This document shows, one piece after another, positions 25,738-34,960 of a stretch of DNA of 64,000 bases (positions are counted from its first letter, which is position 1; each line of letters opens with the position of its first letter). The position numbers and the translations under genes were made by a program. The stretch spans positions 806,001 through 870,000 of the forward strand of contig NZ_CP040128.1 of assembly GCF_007874125.1 (NCBI RefSeq). Direction: 5' to 3'. The DNA is from Noviherbaspirillum sp. UKPF54 (GTDB taxonomy: Bacteria > Pseudomonadota > Gammaproteobacteria > Burkholderiales > Burkholderiaceae_D). The notes below the pieces were generated by a model, which was not told the origin of the DNA, did not search any database, and was given only the letters and a program-made list of their open reading frames with translations.

Positions 25738-27540
25738 ATGCATACGCCGGAGGCGCAGCAGATTATCTTTTTTCTCATCGCCGCGGCAGCGCTCGGCCTG
25801 CTCGTGACCGAGTGGCTGCGGGTCGATATCGTCGCCGTGCTGATCATCCTGGCATTGGCCATTAGCGGCATCCTCAAGCCGCAGGATGCCTTTTCGGGGC
25901 TGTCCAGCGAGCCTGCGGTGATTGTCGCGGCCATCTTCGTGCTGAGCAGGGCACTGCAGCTGAGCGGGCTGTCGGACATGGTCGCCGGCTGGATCGTGCG
26001 GGCGGCGGGCAAGAGAGAGTCGCGCGTGCTGGCGGTCATGATGCTCGGCGTCTCCGCCTTCGCCACGTTTACCGAACACGTCACGCCCACCGCCATCATG
26101 ATGCCGGCGCTGCTGAAGCTGTCGCGCGAACGCGGCATACCAGCATCAAAATTGCTCATGCCGCTGTCGTTCGCCGCTTCGCTGGGCAGCACGATCGCCC
26201 TGATCGGCGCGCCAGCCTTCCTGTTCTCCAGCACGCTGCTCCAGCAGGCGGGCCGGCCCGGCCTTTCGCTGTTCTCGATCACGCCAGTCGGCCTGGCGCT
26301 CGCCATCCTCGGCGTGCTGTACGTGTTGCTGATAGGCCGCTTCCTGCTGCCCGCAAACAAGGGACGCGGCTCCGGCAGCGACCTGTTCCAGACCGGGCGC
26401 TACCTGGCGGAATTGACGGTGCTGCCGGATTCGGCGCTTGTGGGCGCGCACCTGGAGCAGTTGCGCGGCGCGGGGCTGAGTTCGTTCGAGCTGATCAAGT
26501 GGCTGCGCAACGGCGAGTCGCTGCGGCGACCGTTCGGCAAGCAGGTGCTGGAACCGGGCGATACGCTGCTGATCCACCTTACCTCGGACGAACTGGCCAC
26601 GCTGCGGCAGGAGCCCGACGGCCTCAAGCTCAAGCCGGTCGAACAGTTCGACCGGCCGGGGGCGCAGAGCGAGGGGCCCGGCGAGGAGCTGTCGGCGCAC
26701 ATGGTGCAGGCGGTGGTCATGCCGCGCTCGCAACTGGTTGGCGCCACCATCCGCGAGCTCGGGCTGCAGCGCAAATATGGCGTGGTCGCGTTGGCCGTCT
26801 CGCGCGAGGGCACGCCGGCGTCGGAAGAGATCGACCGGGTGCGCCTGCGCGTGGGTGACGTGCTGGTGCTGGAAGGCGACGAGGCTGAAATCCAGGAGCT
26901 CACGCGCGACCAGCCGGGGCTGATGCTCGCGCCTTTCCCTGGCCAGCCGCGCCCGCGCAAGGCCCGGGTGGCGGCTGCCATCATGGCGGCCACCATCGGC
27001 CTTGCCTCCGCCTCCCTCTTGCCGCTGCCCGTCGTGCTGGTGGCCGGCGCGCTGGCCATGGTGCTGTTTGGCTGCGTCACGGTCAACCAGGCTTACCAGG
27101 CGATCGATACCCGCATTTTCGTCTTCATTGCCGGTGCCATCCCGCTGGGGCTGGCAATGCAAAAAACCGGGGCGGCCGAGCGCATCGCCCATCTGCTGCA
27201 AGGTGTGATGGGGGGCTGGCCGCCGATGGCGACGCTGTTCGCGCTGTTCGCAGTCGCCGCGCTGGTGACCCAGGTGCTGTCGGATGCGGGCACGCTATCG
27301 ATTTTCGGGCCGGTCGCCATTGCGCTGGCGCACGCGCTGGGCCGCCCCCCCGAACCCTATGTGCTGGCGATCGCGTTCGCTGCCGTGACCGGTTTCGTGA
27401 CGCCGATCGCGCACTGGGGCAACCTGCTGGTGTTCGGGCCAGGCAATTACCGCTTCTCGGATTTCGTCAAGGTGGGCACGCCGCTGACTGTACTGATCGG
27501 GCTGGTCGTGGCATGGCTGACGCCGATCGTTTTCGCCTGA
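25738..27540 (+). CDS. SLC13/DASS-type transporter with two RCK_C (TrkA-C) domains
   Basis: 600 residues. The ATG at 25738 is preferred over an in-frame TTG at 25732 because GGAG at 25727-25730 gives proper spacing only to the ATG. N-terminal membrane half (about 1-205), then two RCK_C domains (about 210-290: LAELTVLPDSALVGAHLEQLRGAGL, LEPGDTLLIHLT; about 315-395: HMVQAVVMPRSQLVGATIRELGL, LRVGDVLVLEG), then a second membrane half (about 405-600). The NxT-type motifs are TEHVTPTAIM and VTPIAHWGNLLVFG. This layout is common in sodium:sulfate or carboxylate symporters whose RCK domains sense ligands. The substrate is not assignable from sequence alone. Confidence 0.88.
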   Translation: MHTPEAQQIIFFLIAAAALGLLVTEWLRVDIVAVLIILALAISGILKPQDAFSGLSSEPAVIVAAIFVLSRALQLSGLSDMVAGWIVRAAGKRESRVLAVMMLGVSAFATFTEHVTPTAIMMPALLKLSRERGIPASKLLMPLSFAASLGSTIALIGAPAFLFSSTLLQQAGRPGLSLFSITPVGLALAILGVLYVLLIGRFLLPANKGRGSGSDLFQTGRYLAELTVLPDSALVGAHLEQLRGAGLSSFELIKWLRNGESLRRPFGKQVLEPGDTLLIHLTSDELATLRQEPDGLKLKPVEQFDRPGAQSEGPGEELSAHMVQAVVMPRSQLVGATIRELGLQRKYGVVALAVSREGTPASEEIDRVRLRVGDVLVLEGDEAEIQELTRDQPGLMLAPFPGQPRPRKARVAAAIMAATIGLASASLLPLPVVLVAGALAMVLFGCVTVNQAYQAIDTRIFVFIAGAIPLGLAMQKTGAAERIAHLLQGVMGGWPPMATLFALFAVAALVTQVLSDAGTLSIFGPVAIALAHALGRPPEPYVLAIAFAAVTGFVTPIAHWGNLLVFGPGNYRFSDFVKVGTPLTVLIGLVVAWLTPIVFA

Positions 27541-27704
27541 AATCCCCTGCCGCTGGGCAGGGCGGTGCAAGCCATGCATGCGCGTTTTTTGATTCTCCTG
27601 TGGCGCTTTCACATCGTTTGTATTGCGTTTGGGCAACACGAGAGCCGATAATGAAAACGTCCCGCAAGGCTTGCCCAAGAGAGTGTCGCGAAGGAGGTCG
27701 GAGC

Positions 27705-28055
27705 ATGAAGAAGATCGTTGTGTTTGCCGTTGCACTGGCATTGTCCGGCATCGCCGGCGCCAAGGACGGGCCGTTCACCGGATACGGCACCCACATATTC
27801 TGCCGCGACTACCTCAAGCAGGCGACCCAGCTCGACCACGAGTACAACCTGTTCATCATGGGATTCGTGACCGGCGCCAACTACCTGCGCGCGCGCCAGG
27901 TATCGGCCAATTCGGAAGACTTCGTTTACTGGGTGTCGGATTACTGCAAGAAGAACCCGGTCGACAGCCTGCTGCAGGCGGCGATGCGGCTCGACGAATA
28001 TCTCGGGCAAGGTCAGCGCACCATCATCAAGAGCGCGCTTGCACCGGAGCGCTGA
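27705..28055 (+). CDS. Small secreted protein with paired cysteines (HdeA/Rap1a-like)
   Basis: 116 residues. The ATG at 27705 follows AAGGAGG at the right distance. A signal peptide (MKKIVVFAVALALSGIAGA) is followed by a ~97-residue mature protein with two cysteines (FCRDYL and DYCKKNP) that could form a disulfide. The mature part is helical with a DYCKKNPVDSLLQAAMRLDEYL ending, which resembles periplasmic Rap1a/Tai immunity-like and HdeA-like folds. This is resemblance by eye only. No toxin or secretion gene lies beside it. Confidence 0.72.
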   Translation: MKKIVVFAVALALSGIAGAKDGPFTGYGTHIFCRDYLKQATQLDHEYNLFIMGFVTGANYLRARQVSANSEDFVYWVSDYCKKNPVDSLLQAAMRLDEYLGQGQRTIIKSALAPER

Positions 28056-28062
28056 ACGCGAT

Positions 28063-28917
28063 TCACCCGGAGAAAAATTCCTGCATCAGGAACGACTGCA
28101 GCTCGGCATTGTCGCGCGGCCGGGCCGACAGCGTGAAAACCCGGTCCAGCCGGTGCGATTCCCAGTTGAAATCGCCGCTGTAGTGGGCGCGGATCCATTC
28201 GATCATTTTTTGCACGGTTGCCAGTTCCACATCGCCGTCCGGTCCCGCATCCACGTCGATGGTCTGGCTCCAGCGATTGCCTGATACCGGGTTCCAGCCC
28301 CGGATCTGGAATTGCGCGGTGCGCACGCCCTTGCGGGTAAGCCGTACATAAACATTTCCCATGCCATTCCTGGCGCCGGCGTTGCGCTGCAGGTCGCGAT
28401 TGATGTTGGCGAGCGCGATGTCGTTCGTCGATGGCGCACTGTCCGCCGGCATGTCGTTGTCCATTGCGGCGGCGCGGCGCCTTGCGCGGGCGGCGTTAAG
28501 CATGCTCATCATATCCATCTCCGGCGGCGCGGCGCGTTCGGCCTGCTGCGGAGGTTCGGTCTGCGCTTCGCGTGGTGCCGCTTTCGGCGGCGCGCTTTTG
28601 CTTTTCGCCACCTTTGGCTCGGCTGCCGGCTTCGGCGCCGGCTTGTGCGCCGGTTTCGGTTTCGGGCGTGGCGCTGCGCGAGCCACGGGGGGCGGCGTGG
28701 GGTGCGCGGGAGGGGCTGCCGCAGATGGCGGGGGAGCCGGCAGCAGTCGTACCGACAATGGCGAGCGTTGCGCCTCGGAGGCGCGCGGCACCTCCTCGCG
28801 CTGATGCATCAACACGAAAAACAGCAGGCCATGAATCAGCAGCGACAGCGCGAAAAACACCGTGATATTTCGCGCGCCGCGAGGATGCATGGCGTTGGAA
28901 GCAGCAGGAATTGGCAT
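28063..28917 (-). CDS. TonB-like protein (N-terminal anchor plus Pro/Lys/Ala spacer)
   Basis: 284 residues. A short cytoplasmic tail and one membrane helix (about 17-37, containing SLLIHGLLFF) precede a Pro-Ala-Lys-rich periplasmic spacer (about 65-135: PRPKPKPAHKPAPKPAAEPK). This is the TonB/TolA pattern. The C-terminal ~120 residues (NVYVRLTRKGVRTAQFQIRGWNP, VELATVQKMIEWIRAHYSGDFNWESHRLDR) do not show the usual YP-hinged TonB C-terminal domain. No exbB or exbD is beside it. Probably an envelope-spanning protein of unknown partner. The call as a TonB relative rests on the anchor and spacer. Confidence 0.65.
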   Translation of the reverse strand: MPIPAASNAMHPRGARNITVFFALSLLIHGLLFFVLMHQREEVPRASEAQRSPLSVRLLPAPPPSAAAPPAHPTPPPVARAAPRPKPKPAHKPAPKPAAEPKVAKSKSAPPKAAPREAQTEPPQQAERAAPPEMDMMSMLNAARARRRAAAMDNDMPADSAPSTNDIALANINRDLQRNAGARNGMGNVYVRLTRKGVRTAQFQIRGWNPVSGNRWSQTIDVDAGPDGDVELATVQKMIEWIRAHYSGDFNWESHRLDRVFTLSARPRDNAELQSFLMQEFFSG

Positions 28918-29249
28918 GCCTTAGTTGTAAAACTGAAAAGATGGCGCTGTCCACCGTATCGCCCGGATTCTACGTCACGGGCGAAATGGCATTTATTTCA
29001 AAATGTACGACCCCGCTGGGCGGTCGCAATACCGGGCGCCTTTCTTTGCCGGTTAGACGAGGCGGAAGTAAAAACTTTCCACAAATTCCAGGCTGAACTA
29101 TTTGCTACCCGACCCATCATAAGCAAAGCTTCTTTTCAGAAATATTGCCTGCTTATTAATAGCTGGGAAATCTTACCGCAGGAATCCGGTGCCCGAGCGC
29201 GGCACTTTCTGCGCAATTCACTTCGTTTCGTTACCGGAAAGCTGCACAT
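28918..29249. other. Intergenic region between TonB-like gene and mscS
   Basis: 332 bases between two divergent genes, with lower GC than the neighbours and no supported ORF. A short dyad (CGCCCG/CGGGCG, about 28968-28992) is visible without a T-run. Promoters for both flanking genes are expected here. Confidence 0.4.
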
Positions 29250-30137
29250 ATGAATAGCACGTATCCGCTGTTTGGCATTCTTGCCGCCTTTGCACAAACA
29301 GAGCTGGGGCGCATCATCGCCACCGTCGTCTCGATCAGCATCGCGGCAATCCTGCTGCGCGTGTCGCAAAAGCGCCTGCGTCTGGGTTCGTCCACCATGC
29401 TGGACGTCGAACACCGGCGCGGCAACCTGGTCCTGGCGCGCAACCTGATCATCGGCCTGACGCTGGTGGCGGTCGGCTCCATCTGGGCCACCAAGATTGC
29501 GGGCGCCGCGCTGTCGCTGGCGGCGGTTGCCGGCGCCGTCCTGATCGTCAGCAAGGAATTCCTGGCCAACGTGCTGGGCTCGGCCATGCTGGCGATCTCG
29601 CGGCCATACCGGGTGGGCGACTTCATCGAAATGGGCGACGCCACCGGCCGCGTGCTCGATACCGACCTGATGGTCACCACCATCGCGGAGACGCTGGAAG
29701 GGCACCAGCTCACCGGCCGCACCGCCGTGCTGCCCAATTCTCTGCTGCTGGTCAGGCCGGTCAAGAACCTCACCGCCACCGGCGCCTATGTGATCAACCT
29801 GCTCAATATCGCCGCCGATCCGGACGACGACTTGCTGGCGATGGAAAAGGCGCTGCTGCGGGCGGCCAGGGACGTCTGCGCGCCTTGGCTGGGCGACGCC
29901 GACCGCCACCTGAAACAGCTGGAGTCGCGCGACCTGGTCGACCTGCCATCCGCCGAGCCGCGCGTGCTGCTGCAATTGCATTCGGCGCGCGAGTACACGC
30001 TGGCATTGCGTTACTGCTGCCGCCCCAACGACCGGGTGAAGGTGGAGCAGGCTATCCTGCGGGCTTTCCTGAAATACCGCGGTGCGCTGCCGGCCTCTGC
30101 TTCCCGTGACAAGCGCATGCTTGCCGAAGCCGCCTGA
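29250..30137 (+). CDS. MscS-family mechanosensitive channel
   Basis: 295 residues. ATG at 29250 with GGAAAG about ten bases upstream. Membrane helices at about 14-34, 60-80 and 85-105, the last being the pore-type helix (AGAALSLAAVAGAVLIVSKEFLANVLGSAMLAI), followed by the beta domain motif (RPYRVGDFIEMGDATGRVLDTDLMVTTI) and TAVLPNSLLL. The C-terminal domain is MscS-like alpha/beta. Likely protects against hypo-osmotic shock. A second, longer MscS relative lies at 50244-51368. Confidence 0.88.
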   Translation: MNSTYPLFGILAAFAQTELGRIIATVVSISIAAILLRVSQKRLRLGSSTMLDVEHRRGNLVLARNLIIGLTLVAVGSIWATKIAGAALSLAAVAGAVLIVSKEFLANVLGSAMLAISRPYRVGDFIEMGDATGRVLDTDLMVTTIAETLEGHQLTGRTAVLPNSLLLVRPVKNLTATGAYVINLLNIAADPDDDLLAMEKALLRAARDVCAPWLGDADRHLKQLESRDLVDLPSAEPRVLLQLHSAREYTLALRYCCRPNDRVKVEQAILRAFLKYRGALPASASRDKRMLAEAA

Positions 30138-30244
30138 TCCGCCGGCATTCATGGGCGTGATGACGGATATTCACAACGGAAATTAGCTTTCCGAAATGCA
30201 CGCACCATACTGATAAGCGTCACGCACCACCCTGTACGCCGGAC

Positions 30245-30448
30245 ATGTTCAATCAAAACCTCGTCACGCCGTCCGTTGTCTTTCCCGCTGCAGAAGCGGT
30301 CGTCCCGGCCGCTGGCCGCGCTAGGGGGGCGGCCCCGGAACACGTGCGGGCGGAGGATATCCGGCTGCTGTACCAGCTTGCCTCCGACTTCGATTCGATC
30401 AGCCCGAAACTGGCGGCCCAGCTGCGCGCCATCGCCGGGCGCCACTGA
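30245..30448 (+). CDS. Small hypothetical protein
   Basis: 67 codons between mscS and the phosphofructokinase gene. The C-terminal half looks like a stable helix pair (EDIRLLYQLASDFDSISPKLAAQLRAIAG), which is more protein-like than the usual shadow frames. The N-terminus is low complexity and the Shine-Dalgarno is poor. A weak FNR-like sequence at 30210-30223 lies just upstream. It could be noncoding. Confidence 0.4.
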   Translation: MFNQNLVTPSVVFPAAEAVVPAAGRARGAAPEHVRAEDIRLLYQLASDFDSISPKLAAQLRAIAGRH

Positions 30449-30598
30449 CGGCCTGCCATCGCTGCTTCATGCCCGCCCGCGCGTCATTGCCGCCGGCGCG
30501 GACATTGACTTGGCCATTGGCGGCGGGGATACTTCGCTCCTGCGGACTGGCATTGCCATCCGCGACTGTCCATGTCCATCCAGACCGAAGGAGCCGCG

Positions 30599-31708
30599 GT
30601 GACCAGCCCGATTCGACGTATTGCCATCAACACCGGCGGCGGTGACGCGCCTGGCCTGAATGCCGTGATCCGGGCGACAGTGATAGCCGCCGGCAACCGT
30701 GGCTGGGAGTGCTACGGCATTCGCGACGGCTTCAACGGTATCCTCTGCCCCGAGCGTTATCCAGATGGTGGCGTGGTGCGGCTCACGCCGGAGCGCGTGC
30801 GTGGCATCGCGCACCTGGGCGGCACCATCCTGGGCACCACCAACAAGGGCAATCCGCTGCATTTCCCCAAACAGGCGCCGGACGGAACGATCCAGGAAGT
30901 GGACCGCTCCGGCGACGTACTGGACTATTTCGCAAAACATGGCTTGGATGCGCTGGTATCGGTCGGCGGCGACGGCTCGCTCACCATCGCCAATGCCCTG
31001 CACCAGAAGGGCTTGCGCGTGGTGGGTGTGCCCAAGACCATCGACAACGATCTCGACAAGACCTTCACCACCTTCGGCTTCGACACTGCGGTGGCGTTCG
31101 CCACCGAATGCCTGGACCGCCTGCACAGCACCGCCGAGAGCCATCAGCGCGTGATGGTGGTGGAAGTGATGGGCCGCTATGCCGGCTGGATCGCGCTGCA
31201 TTCGGGAATCGCCGGCGGGGCGCACAGCATCCTGATTCCGGAGATCCCGTTCGATCTCGATCGCGTCGTCGCCAAAATCCAGCGCCGCGATACGCTCGGC
31301 CGCATGTATTCGATCGTGGTGGTGGCCGAAGGCGCCGAACCGGTCGACGGCCATCGCGAAATCGTCGCGCCGGCCGAGGTCGGTCATGCCGAGCGCCTGG
31401 GCGGCATCGGCGAGCGCGTGGCGCGGGCGCTGCAGGAGCGCACCGGCAAGGATGCGCGGGTGGTCGTGCTCGGCCACCTGCTGCGCGGCGGCAGTCCCAC
31501 CTCGTTCGACCGGCTGGCCGCGCTGCGCTTCGGCGCGGCGGCGGTGCGCGCGCTGGAAGAAGGGCGCTCGGGCGTGATGGTGTCGCTGGCTTTCCCCAAC
31601 GTGGTGTATGTCGACCTGGAAGAAGTCGCCGGCCGCATGAAGGGCGTACCGATGGATAGCGATACGCTGCAGACGGCGCGCGATCTGGGCATCTGTTTCG
31701 GCGACTGA
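30599..31708 (+). CDS. pfkA: 6-phosphofructokinase (phosphoryl donor uncertain: ATP or PPi)
   Basis: 369 residues from a GTG at 30599. GAAGGAG lies five bases upstream and the in-frame ATG at 30572 would put that site inside the gene. It catalyses phosphorylation of fructose 6-phosphate. Motifs: NTGGGDAPGLNAVIR, GGTILGTTNKGNP, SVGGDGSL, VPKTIDNDLDKT, MGRYAGWIAL, HLLRGGSPTSFDR. GGDGS is the ATP-type signature, while the lysine of PKTIDND is typical of PPi-using and group III enzymes, so the donor cannot be fixed by eye. It converges with the ATPase operon, with only four bases between stops. In this context a reversible PPi enzyme would save ATP. Confidence 0.92.
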   Translation: MTSPIRRIAINTGGGDAPGLNAVIRATVIAAGNRGWECYGIRDGFNGILCPERYPDGGVVRLTPERVRGIAHLGGTILGTTNKGNPLHFPKQAPDGTIQEVDRSGDVLDYFAKHGLDALVSVGGDGSLTIANALHQKGLRVVGVPKTIDNDLDKTFTTFGFDTAVAFATECLDRLHSTAESHQRVMVVEVMGRYAGWIALHSGIAGGAHSILIPEIPFDLDRVVAKIQRRDTLGRMYSIVVVAEGAEPVDGHREIVAPAEVGHAERLGGIGERVARALQERTGKDARVVVLGHLLRGGSPTSFDRLAALRFGAAAVRALEEGRSGVMVSLAFPNVVYVDLEEVAGRMKGVPMDSDTLQTARDLGICFGD

Positions 31709-31712
31709 ATCG

Positions 31713-32507
31713 TCAGAAGCGGGACGCGTCGCGCTGGATTAGTTCGATTTCTTCTACGATTTCATCTTGTCTGAGCCGGTTACGCAGCAGTTTCAGCGCG
31801 TCGGTATTACGCTCGATGTGCTGCAGCGCATTCTCCATCTGTAGCAGCCGCATGTGGTTTTCCACTCGCAACGAGCGTAGCAGCAGCGCCAGCAGCCGAT
31901 GGAACAGGAAGTGTTGCGCAACGCCCGCGGCAACCTGCGCCGCAGGCTCGTGGGTGACCGGCAATTCATCCGGCGTGCGGCCGGATGACACTGAAAACGG
32001 TTGCAGCCGCTCTACGCGGGCACCATCCTCGTCGCGCAGGCAGACCACCAGGCCCGCGTCGGACCCGACGACCTGGCGGGTGCCGTCCACCGCGCCAAGG
32101 ATGCGCTCGATGGCGGGCACCGCGTCGGTTGCGCTCACGGCGCCTGCCACCGCCGACGCCTCTTCCGGCATCAGCGCGGCCAGCCGTTCACCGGCAACGA
32201 TGGTTGCCAGCGGCCGCGGCTTTTCTTGCCGCCAGCGGTTCGCCACGTCCTCGTTGAAGCTTGCGCAAAAGCCGCGCACCGAGCCGAGCAGCAGCCAGAT
32301 GTCGCCGGCAGGCGCGCCCGCGGGCGGCAAGGCCGGAGACATCGCGTCGAAAGCCTCGGACAGCGACTGCGCGGACCTCTGCTGCGCATCCTCGCGCTGC
32401 GTCACCCGGCGCAGCTCGGCCAGCGCGAAGCTGCGCATCGCCGACAGGATGCCGGACAGGTCGCCGTACAGGGCGAGGCGGTTATCCAGCTCGCGCCGCT
32501 GCGTCAT
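31713..32507 (-). CDS. atpG: Alternative F-type ATPase (N-ATPase type) gamma subunit
   Basis: 264 residues. The start at 32507 overlaps the alpha-subunit stop by ATGA. N- and C-terminal helices expected for the rotor shaft are visible ([65 protein letters not shown]), with a shortened Rossmann-like middle. It is strongly diverged from housekeeping gamma subunits, as usual for N-ATPases. Last gene of the operon atpD-C-Q-B-E-F-A-G, ending four bases from the convergent phosphofructokinase gene. Confidence 0.85.
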   Translation of the reverse strand: MTQRRELDNRLALYGDLSGILSAMRSFALAELRRVTQREDAQQRSAQSLSEAFDAMSPALPPAGAPAGDIWLLLGSVRGFCASFNEDVANRWRQEKPRPLATIVAGERLAALMPEEASAVAGAVSATDAVPAIERILGAVDGTRQVVGSDAGLVVCLRDEDGARVERLQPFSVSSGRTPDELPVTHEPAAQVAAGVAQHFLFHRLLALLLRSLRVENHMRLLQMENALQHIERNTDALKLLRNRLRQDEIVEEIELIQRDASRF

Positions 32508-33955
32508 GCCGCCTCCCACAAGGCATCGCGCAACGCCGCCAGCCAGTCCTCGCGCGGCGCATCGATGCGCAGCCCGCGCGCGGCGACCGCGGCAAACAGC
32601 GGCGGCAGGCGGGCAGCTGCCTGCTCCGGAGCGAAGCGGTCCAGCAGATCTTCGCCATACGCCAGCAGCCATGCCAGGTGCGCCTGTTCCGGCAGCGGCG
32701 CCAGGCGGTCCTGCTTCAGCAGTTCGCGCAGGAGGCGGCCGCGCCTGAGCTTTTCCTCGACCCCGGCTTCCAGCCGGGTGCCGAAGCGGGCGAACAGCTC
32801 CAGTTCGAGAAACTGCAGGTAATCGAGCCGGATCCGCGCGGCGGCCTGCTTGATGGCCGCATCCTGCGCCTTGCCGCCGATGCGCGACACCGAACGGCCG
32901 ATGTCGATTGCGGGCAGCACGCCGGCGGCGAACAGGTGGCTGTCGAAGTAGATCTGGCCGTCGGTGATCGAGATCAGGTTGGTCGGGATGTAGGCAGCGA
33001 TTTCGCCCAGTCGCGTCTCAACGATCGGCAGCGCGGTCATGCTGCCGCCGCCGCTACCGGCGGCAAGAGCGGCGGAGCGTTCCAAAAGACGCGAGTGCAG
33101 GTAAAAGATATCGCTCGGATAGGCTTCCCGGCCCGGCGGGCGCTGCAGCAGCAGCGACAGCTCGCGGTACGACTGCGCATGGCGCGTGAGGTCGTCGTAG
33201 ACGGCTAGCGCATCGCGCCCGGTTCGCATCCAGTGCTCCGCGATCGCGCAGCCTGCGAACGGTGCCAGGTAACGGAATCCCGGCAGTGCATTCGCTTCGG
33301 CCACCACCACCACGCTGTAGTCGAGCGCACCGCCGGCGCGCAGCGTCTCGACGGTGGCGGCCACGCTGGTGCGGGTCTGGCCGATCAGCACCACCACGCA
33401 GAACACGCCACGTCCGCGCTGGTTGAGCACGACGTCCAGTGCCAGCGCGCTCTTGCCGACGCCGTCGTCTCCGATGATGAGCTGGCGCTGTCCCTTGCCG
33501 ATCGGGATCAGCGTGTCGACGATCTTGTTGCCGGTATAGAGCGGCTGGCTGACATAGTCGCGCTCCAGTATCGTCGGAGCTTCCGTCTCCAGCGGACGCA
33601 TCTCGCGCGCCTGCGGTGCGGGAAGACCGTCGAGCGGCGCTCCCATCGGATCGACCACCCGCCCCAGAAGCGCGTCGCCGACGCCTATCTCGATCCGTCT
33701 GCCGGTGCGCCGCACTTCCATGCCCGCGGTCAGGCCATGCGTCTGCGACAGCAGGATCGCGCCCAGCCGGTCGGAGCCGAGCTGGAACACCAGCCCGCTG
33801 CTGCCGTCATCGAAGTGCAGCACTTCGTCCATCTGGGCCGAGGGCAGCCCCTTGATCCAGGCGATGCCGTCGCCCACGCCGAGCACGCAGCCGCGCTCGG
33901 TCAGACGCAGGCCGAAGCGGTAGGAAGCCATATCGGGCAGGGCGGAATCAGGCAT
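32504..33955 (-). CDS. atpA: Alternative F-type ATPase alpha subunit
   Basis: 483 residues, somewhat shorter than housekeeping alpha (about 510). Walker A GDDGVGKS, the [21 protein letters not shown] segment, [38 protein letters not shown] and the [15 protein letters not shown] motif are all present. The start at 33955 overlaps the atpF stop by eight bases. Alpha subunits bind nucleotide at regulatory sites in the alpha3beta3 head. In the N-ATPase order alpha comes after b and before gamma, as here. Confidence 0.93.
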   Translation of the reverse strand: MPDSALPDMASYRFGLRLTERGCVLGVGDGIAWIKGLPSAQMDEVLHFDDGSSGLVFQLGSDRLGAILLSQTHGLTAGMEVRRTGRRIEIGVGDALLGRVVDPMGAPLDGLPAPQAREMRPLETEAPTILERDYVSQPLYTGNKIVDTLIPIGKGQRQLIIGDDGVGKSALALDVVLNQRGRGVFCVVVLIGQTRTSVAATVETLRAGGALDYSVVVVAEANALPGFRYLAPFAGCAIAEHWMRTGRDALAVYDDLTRHAQSYRELSLLLQRPPGREAYPSDIFYLHSRLLERSAALAAGSGGGSMTALPIVETRLGEIAAYIPTNLISITDGQIYFDSHLFAAGVLPAIDIGRSVSRIGGKAQDAAIKQAAARIRLDYLQFLELELFARFGTRLEAGVEEKLRRGRLLRELLKQDRLAPLPEQAHLAWLLAYGEDLLDRFAPEQAAARLPPLFAAVAARGLRIDAPREDWLAALRDALWEAA

Positions 33956-34685
33956 GGCGCTCCCTGAAGAATTCCAGCTCGTCGGCGAGGTCTGCCTGCA
34001 GCAGATACTGCCCGATGGCCACGCGCAGGCCTGCGATCAGTTCCGGCCTTTCGCGGAATACCGGCTGCAGCGGCCGTGCCGCCAGCTCCTGGAGCGCCTG
34101 CACGACCCTGTTGCGGCGCGCCTCGTCGAGCGCATGGGCGCTGGCGACTTCCACGACCGCATCTGCACTGGCGGCGTCGCGCACAGCCGTGCGCTGCGCT
34201 TCCGGCAGCAGCTTTGCGTCCTGCACGAACAGGTCCGCGATATGCGCCGTCAGAGCCGGCGACGCGAGCCGCCGCAACATCGCCGCAGCCGCCTGGTAGG
34301 CTTCGGCAGTCGCCTTGCGCGCCAGCGCCGCCTCGTGCGAAGCCGATAGCGCATCCTCGCGCGCCTGCAACTTCGCCTTTTCGCCGGCCAGGTCTTGCCG
34401 CAGCGCGTCGAGCTGTGCGCCGCGTTCGCGCGCCAGCGCCAGCGCCAGTTCTCGCCGCGCCTGTTCCTGCTCCGTCTGCCACGCCGCCATGCGCGATTCG
34501 TATTGAGCCTTCATTTCGTCGGCCTGCGCGCGCGTCGCTTCCGCCTGTGCCACCTGTTCGCGCACCGCCTGCCGGCGCGCGTCCAGCACATCCAGCACCG
34601 GCCAGTACAGGAAGCGCTTGAGTATCCACAGCAGCACCAGGAAATTCAGGATTTCCAGCACAAAGCTGGTCCAGTCGAAGGGCAT
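33948..34685 (-). CDS. atpF: Alternative F-type ATPase b subunit with long C-terminal extension (b-delta-like)
   Basis: 245 residues against about 160 for a normal b subunit. N-terminal membrane helix (about 6-26: [23 protein letters not shown]), long charged coiled coil (about 30-150), then a ~95-residue C-terminal domain ([48 protein letters not shown]) resembling the delta/OSCP C-terminal region. The operon has no separate atpH, so this extension probably replaces delta in joining stalk and head. Such an elongated b is a recognised trait of N-ATPases. Confidence 0.88.
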   Translation of the reverse strand: MPFDWTSFVLEILNFLVLLWILKRFLYWPVLDVLDARRQAVREQVAQAEATRAQADEMKAQYESRMAAWQTEQEQARRELALALARERGAQLDALRQDLAGEKAKLQAREDALSASHEAALARKATAEAYQAAAAMLRRLASPALTAHIADLFVQDAKLLPEAQRTAVRDAASADAVVEVASAHALDEARRNRVVQALQELAARPLQPVFRERPELIAGLRVAIGQYLLQADLADELEFFRERHA

Positions 34686-34693
34686 GGCAGGAA

Positions 34694-34960
34694 TTACTTC
34701 AGGAAGTATTCGAGCAGCGGATTGCGGAACAGCAGGATCAGCGCGACCACCAGGCAGTAAATCGCCAGCGATTCGATCATCGCCAGACCGATGAACAGCG
34801 TGCGGGTGATGGTCTTTTCGGCATCAGGCTGGCGTGCCAGCGCTTCCAGCGCGCTGACGATGGCGCGGCCCATGGCGACGGCAGGCAGCATTGTGCCCAC
34901 CGCGATGGTGAGGCCGGCGACGATGGTGGAAACGATGCTGAACCAGTGCAGATCGGTCAT
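34694..34960 (-). CDS. atpE: Alternative F-type ATPase c subunit
   Basis: 88 residues forming a helical hairpin. Helix 1 contains the glycine/alanine packing region and PAVAMGRA; the polar loop is ARQPDAEKT; helix 2 has the ion-binding carboxylate Glu63 in [10 protein letters not shown]. Relative to known Na+-binding c subunits (Gln on helix 1, E-S-T and Tyr on helix 2), Glu63, Ser64 and Tyr68 are kept, but helix 1 has Met30 where Gln or Glu is usual and Leu65 replaces Thr. This suggests proton rather than sodium binding. The stop and start overlap tightly with neighbours. It forms the rotor ring in the inner membrane. Confidence 0.92.
   Translation of the reverse strand: MTDLHWFSIVSTIVAGLTIAVGTMLPAVAMGRAIVSALEALARQPDAEKTITRTLFIGLAMIESLAIYCLVVALILLFRNPLLEYFLK

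Noticed and set aside
27705..28055. Toxin-immunity pair based on Rap1a/Tai-like resemblance
   Set aside because: No effector, Rhs/Vgr or secretion gene is nearby and the similarity is by eye only.
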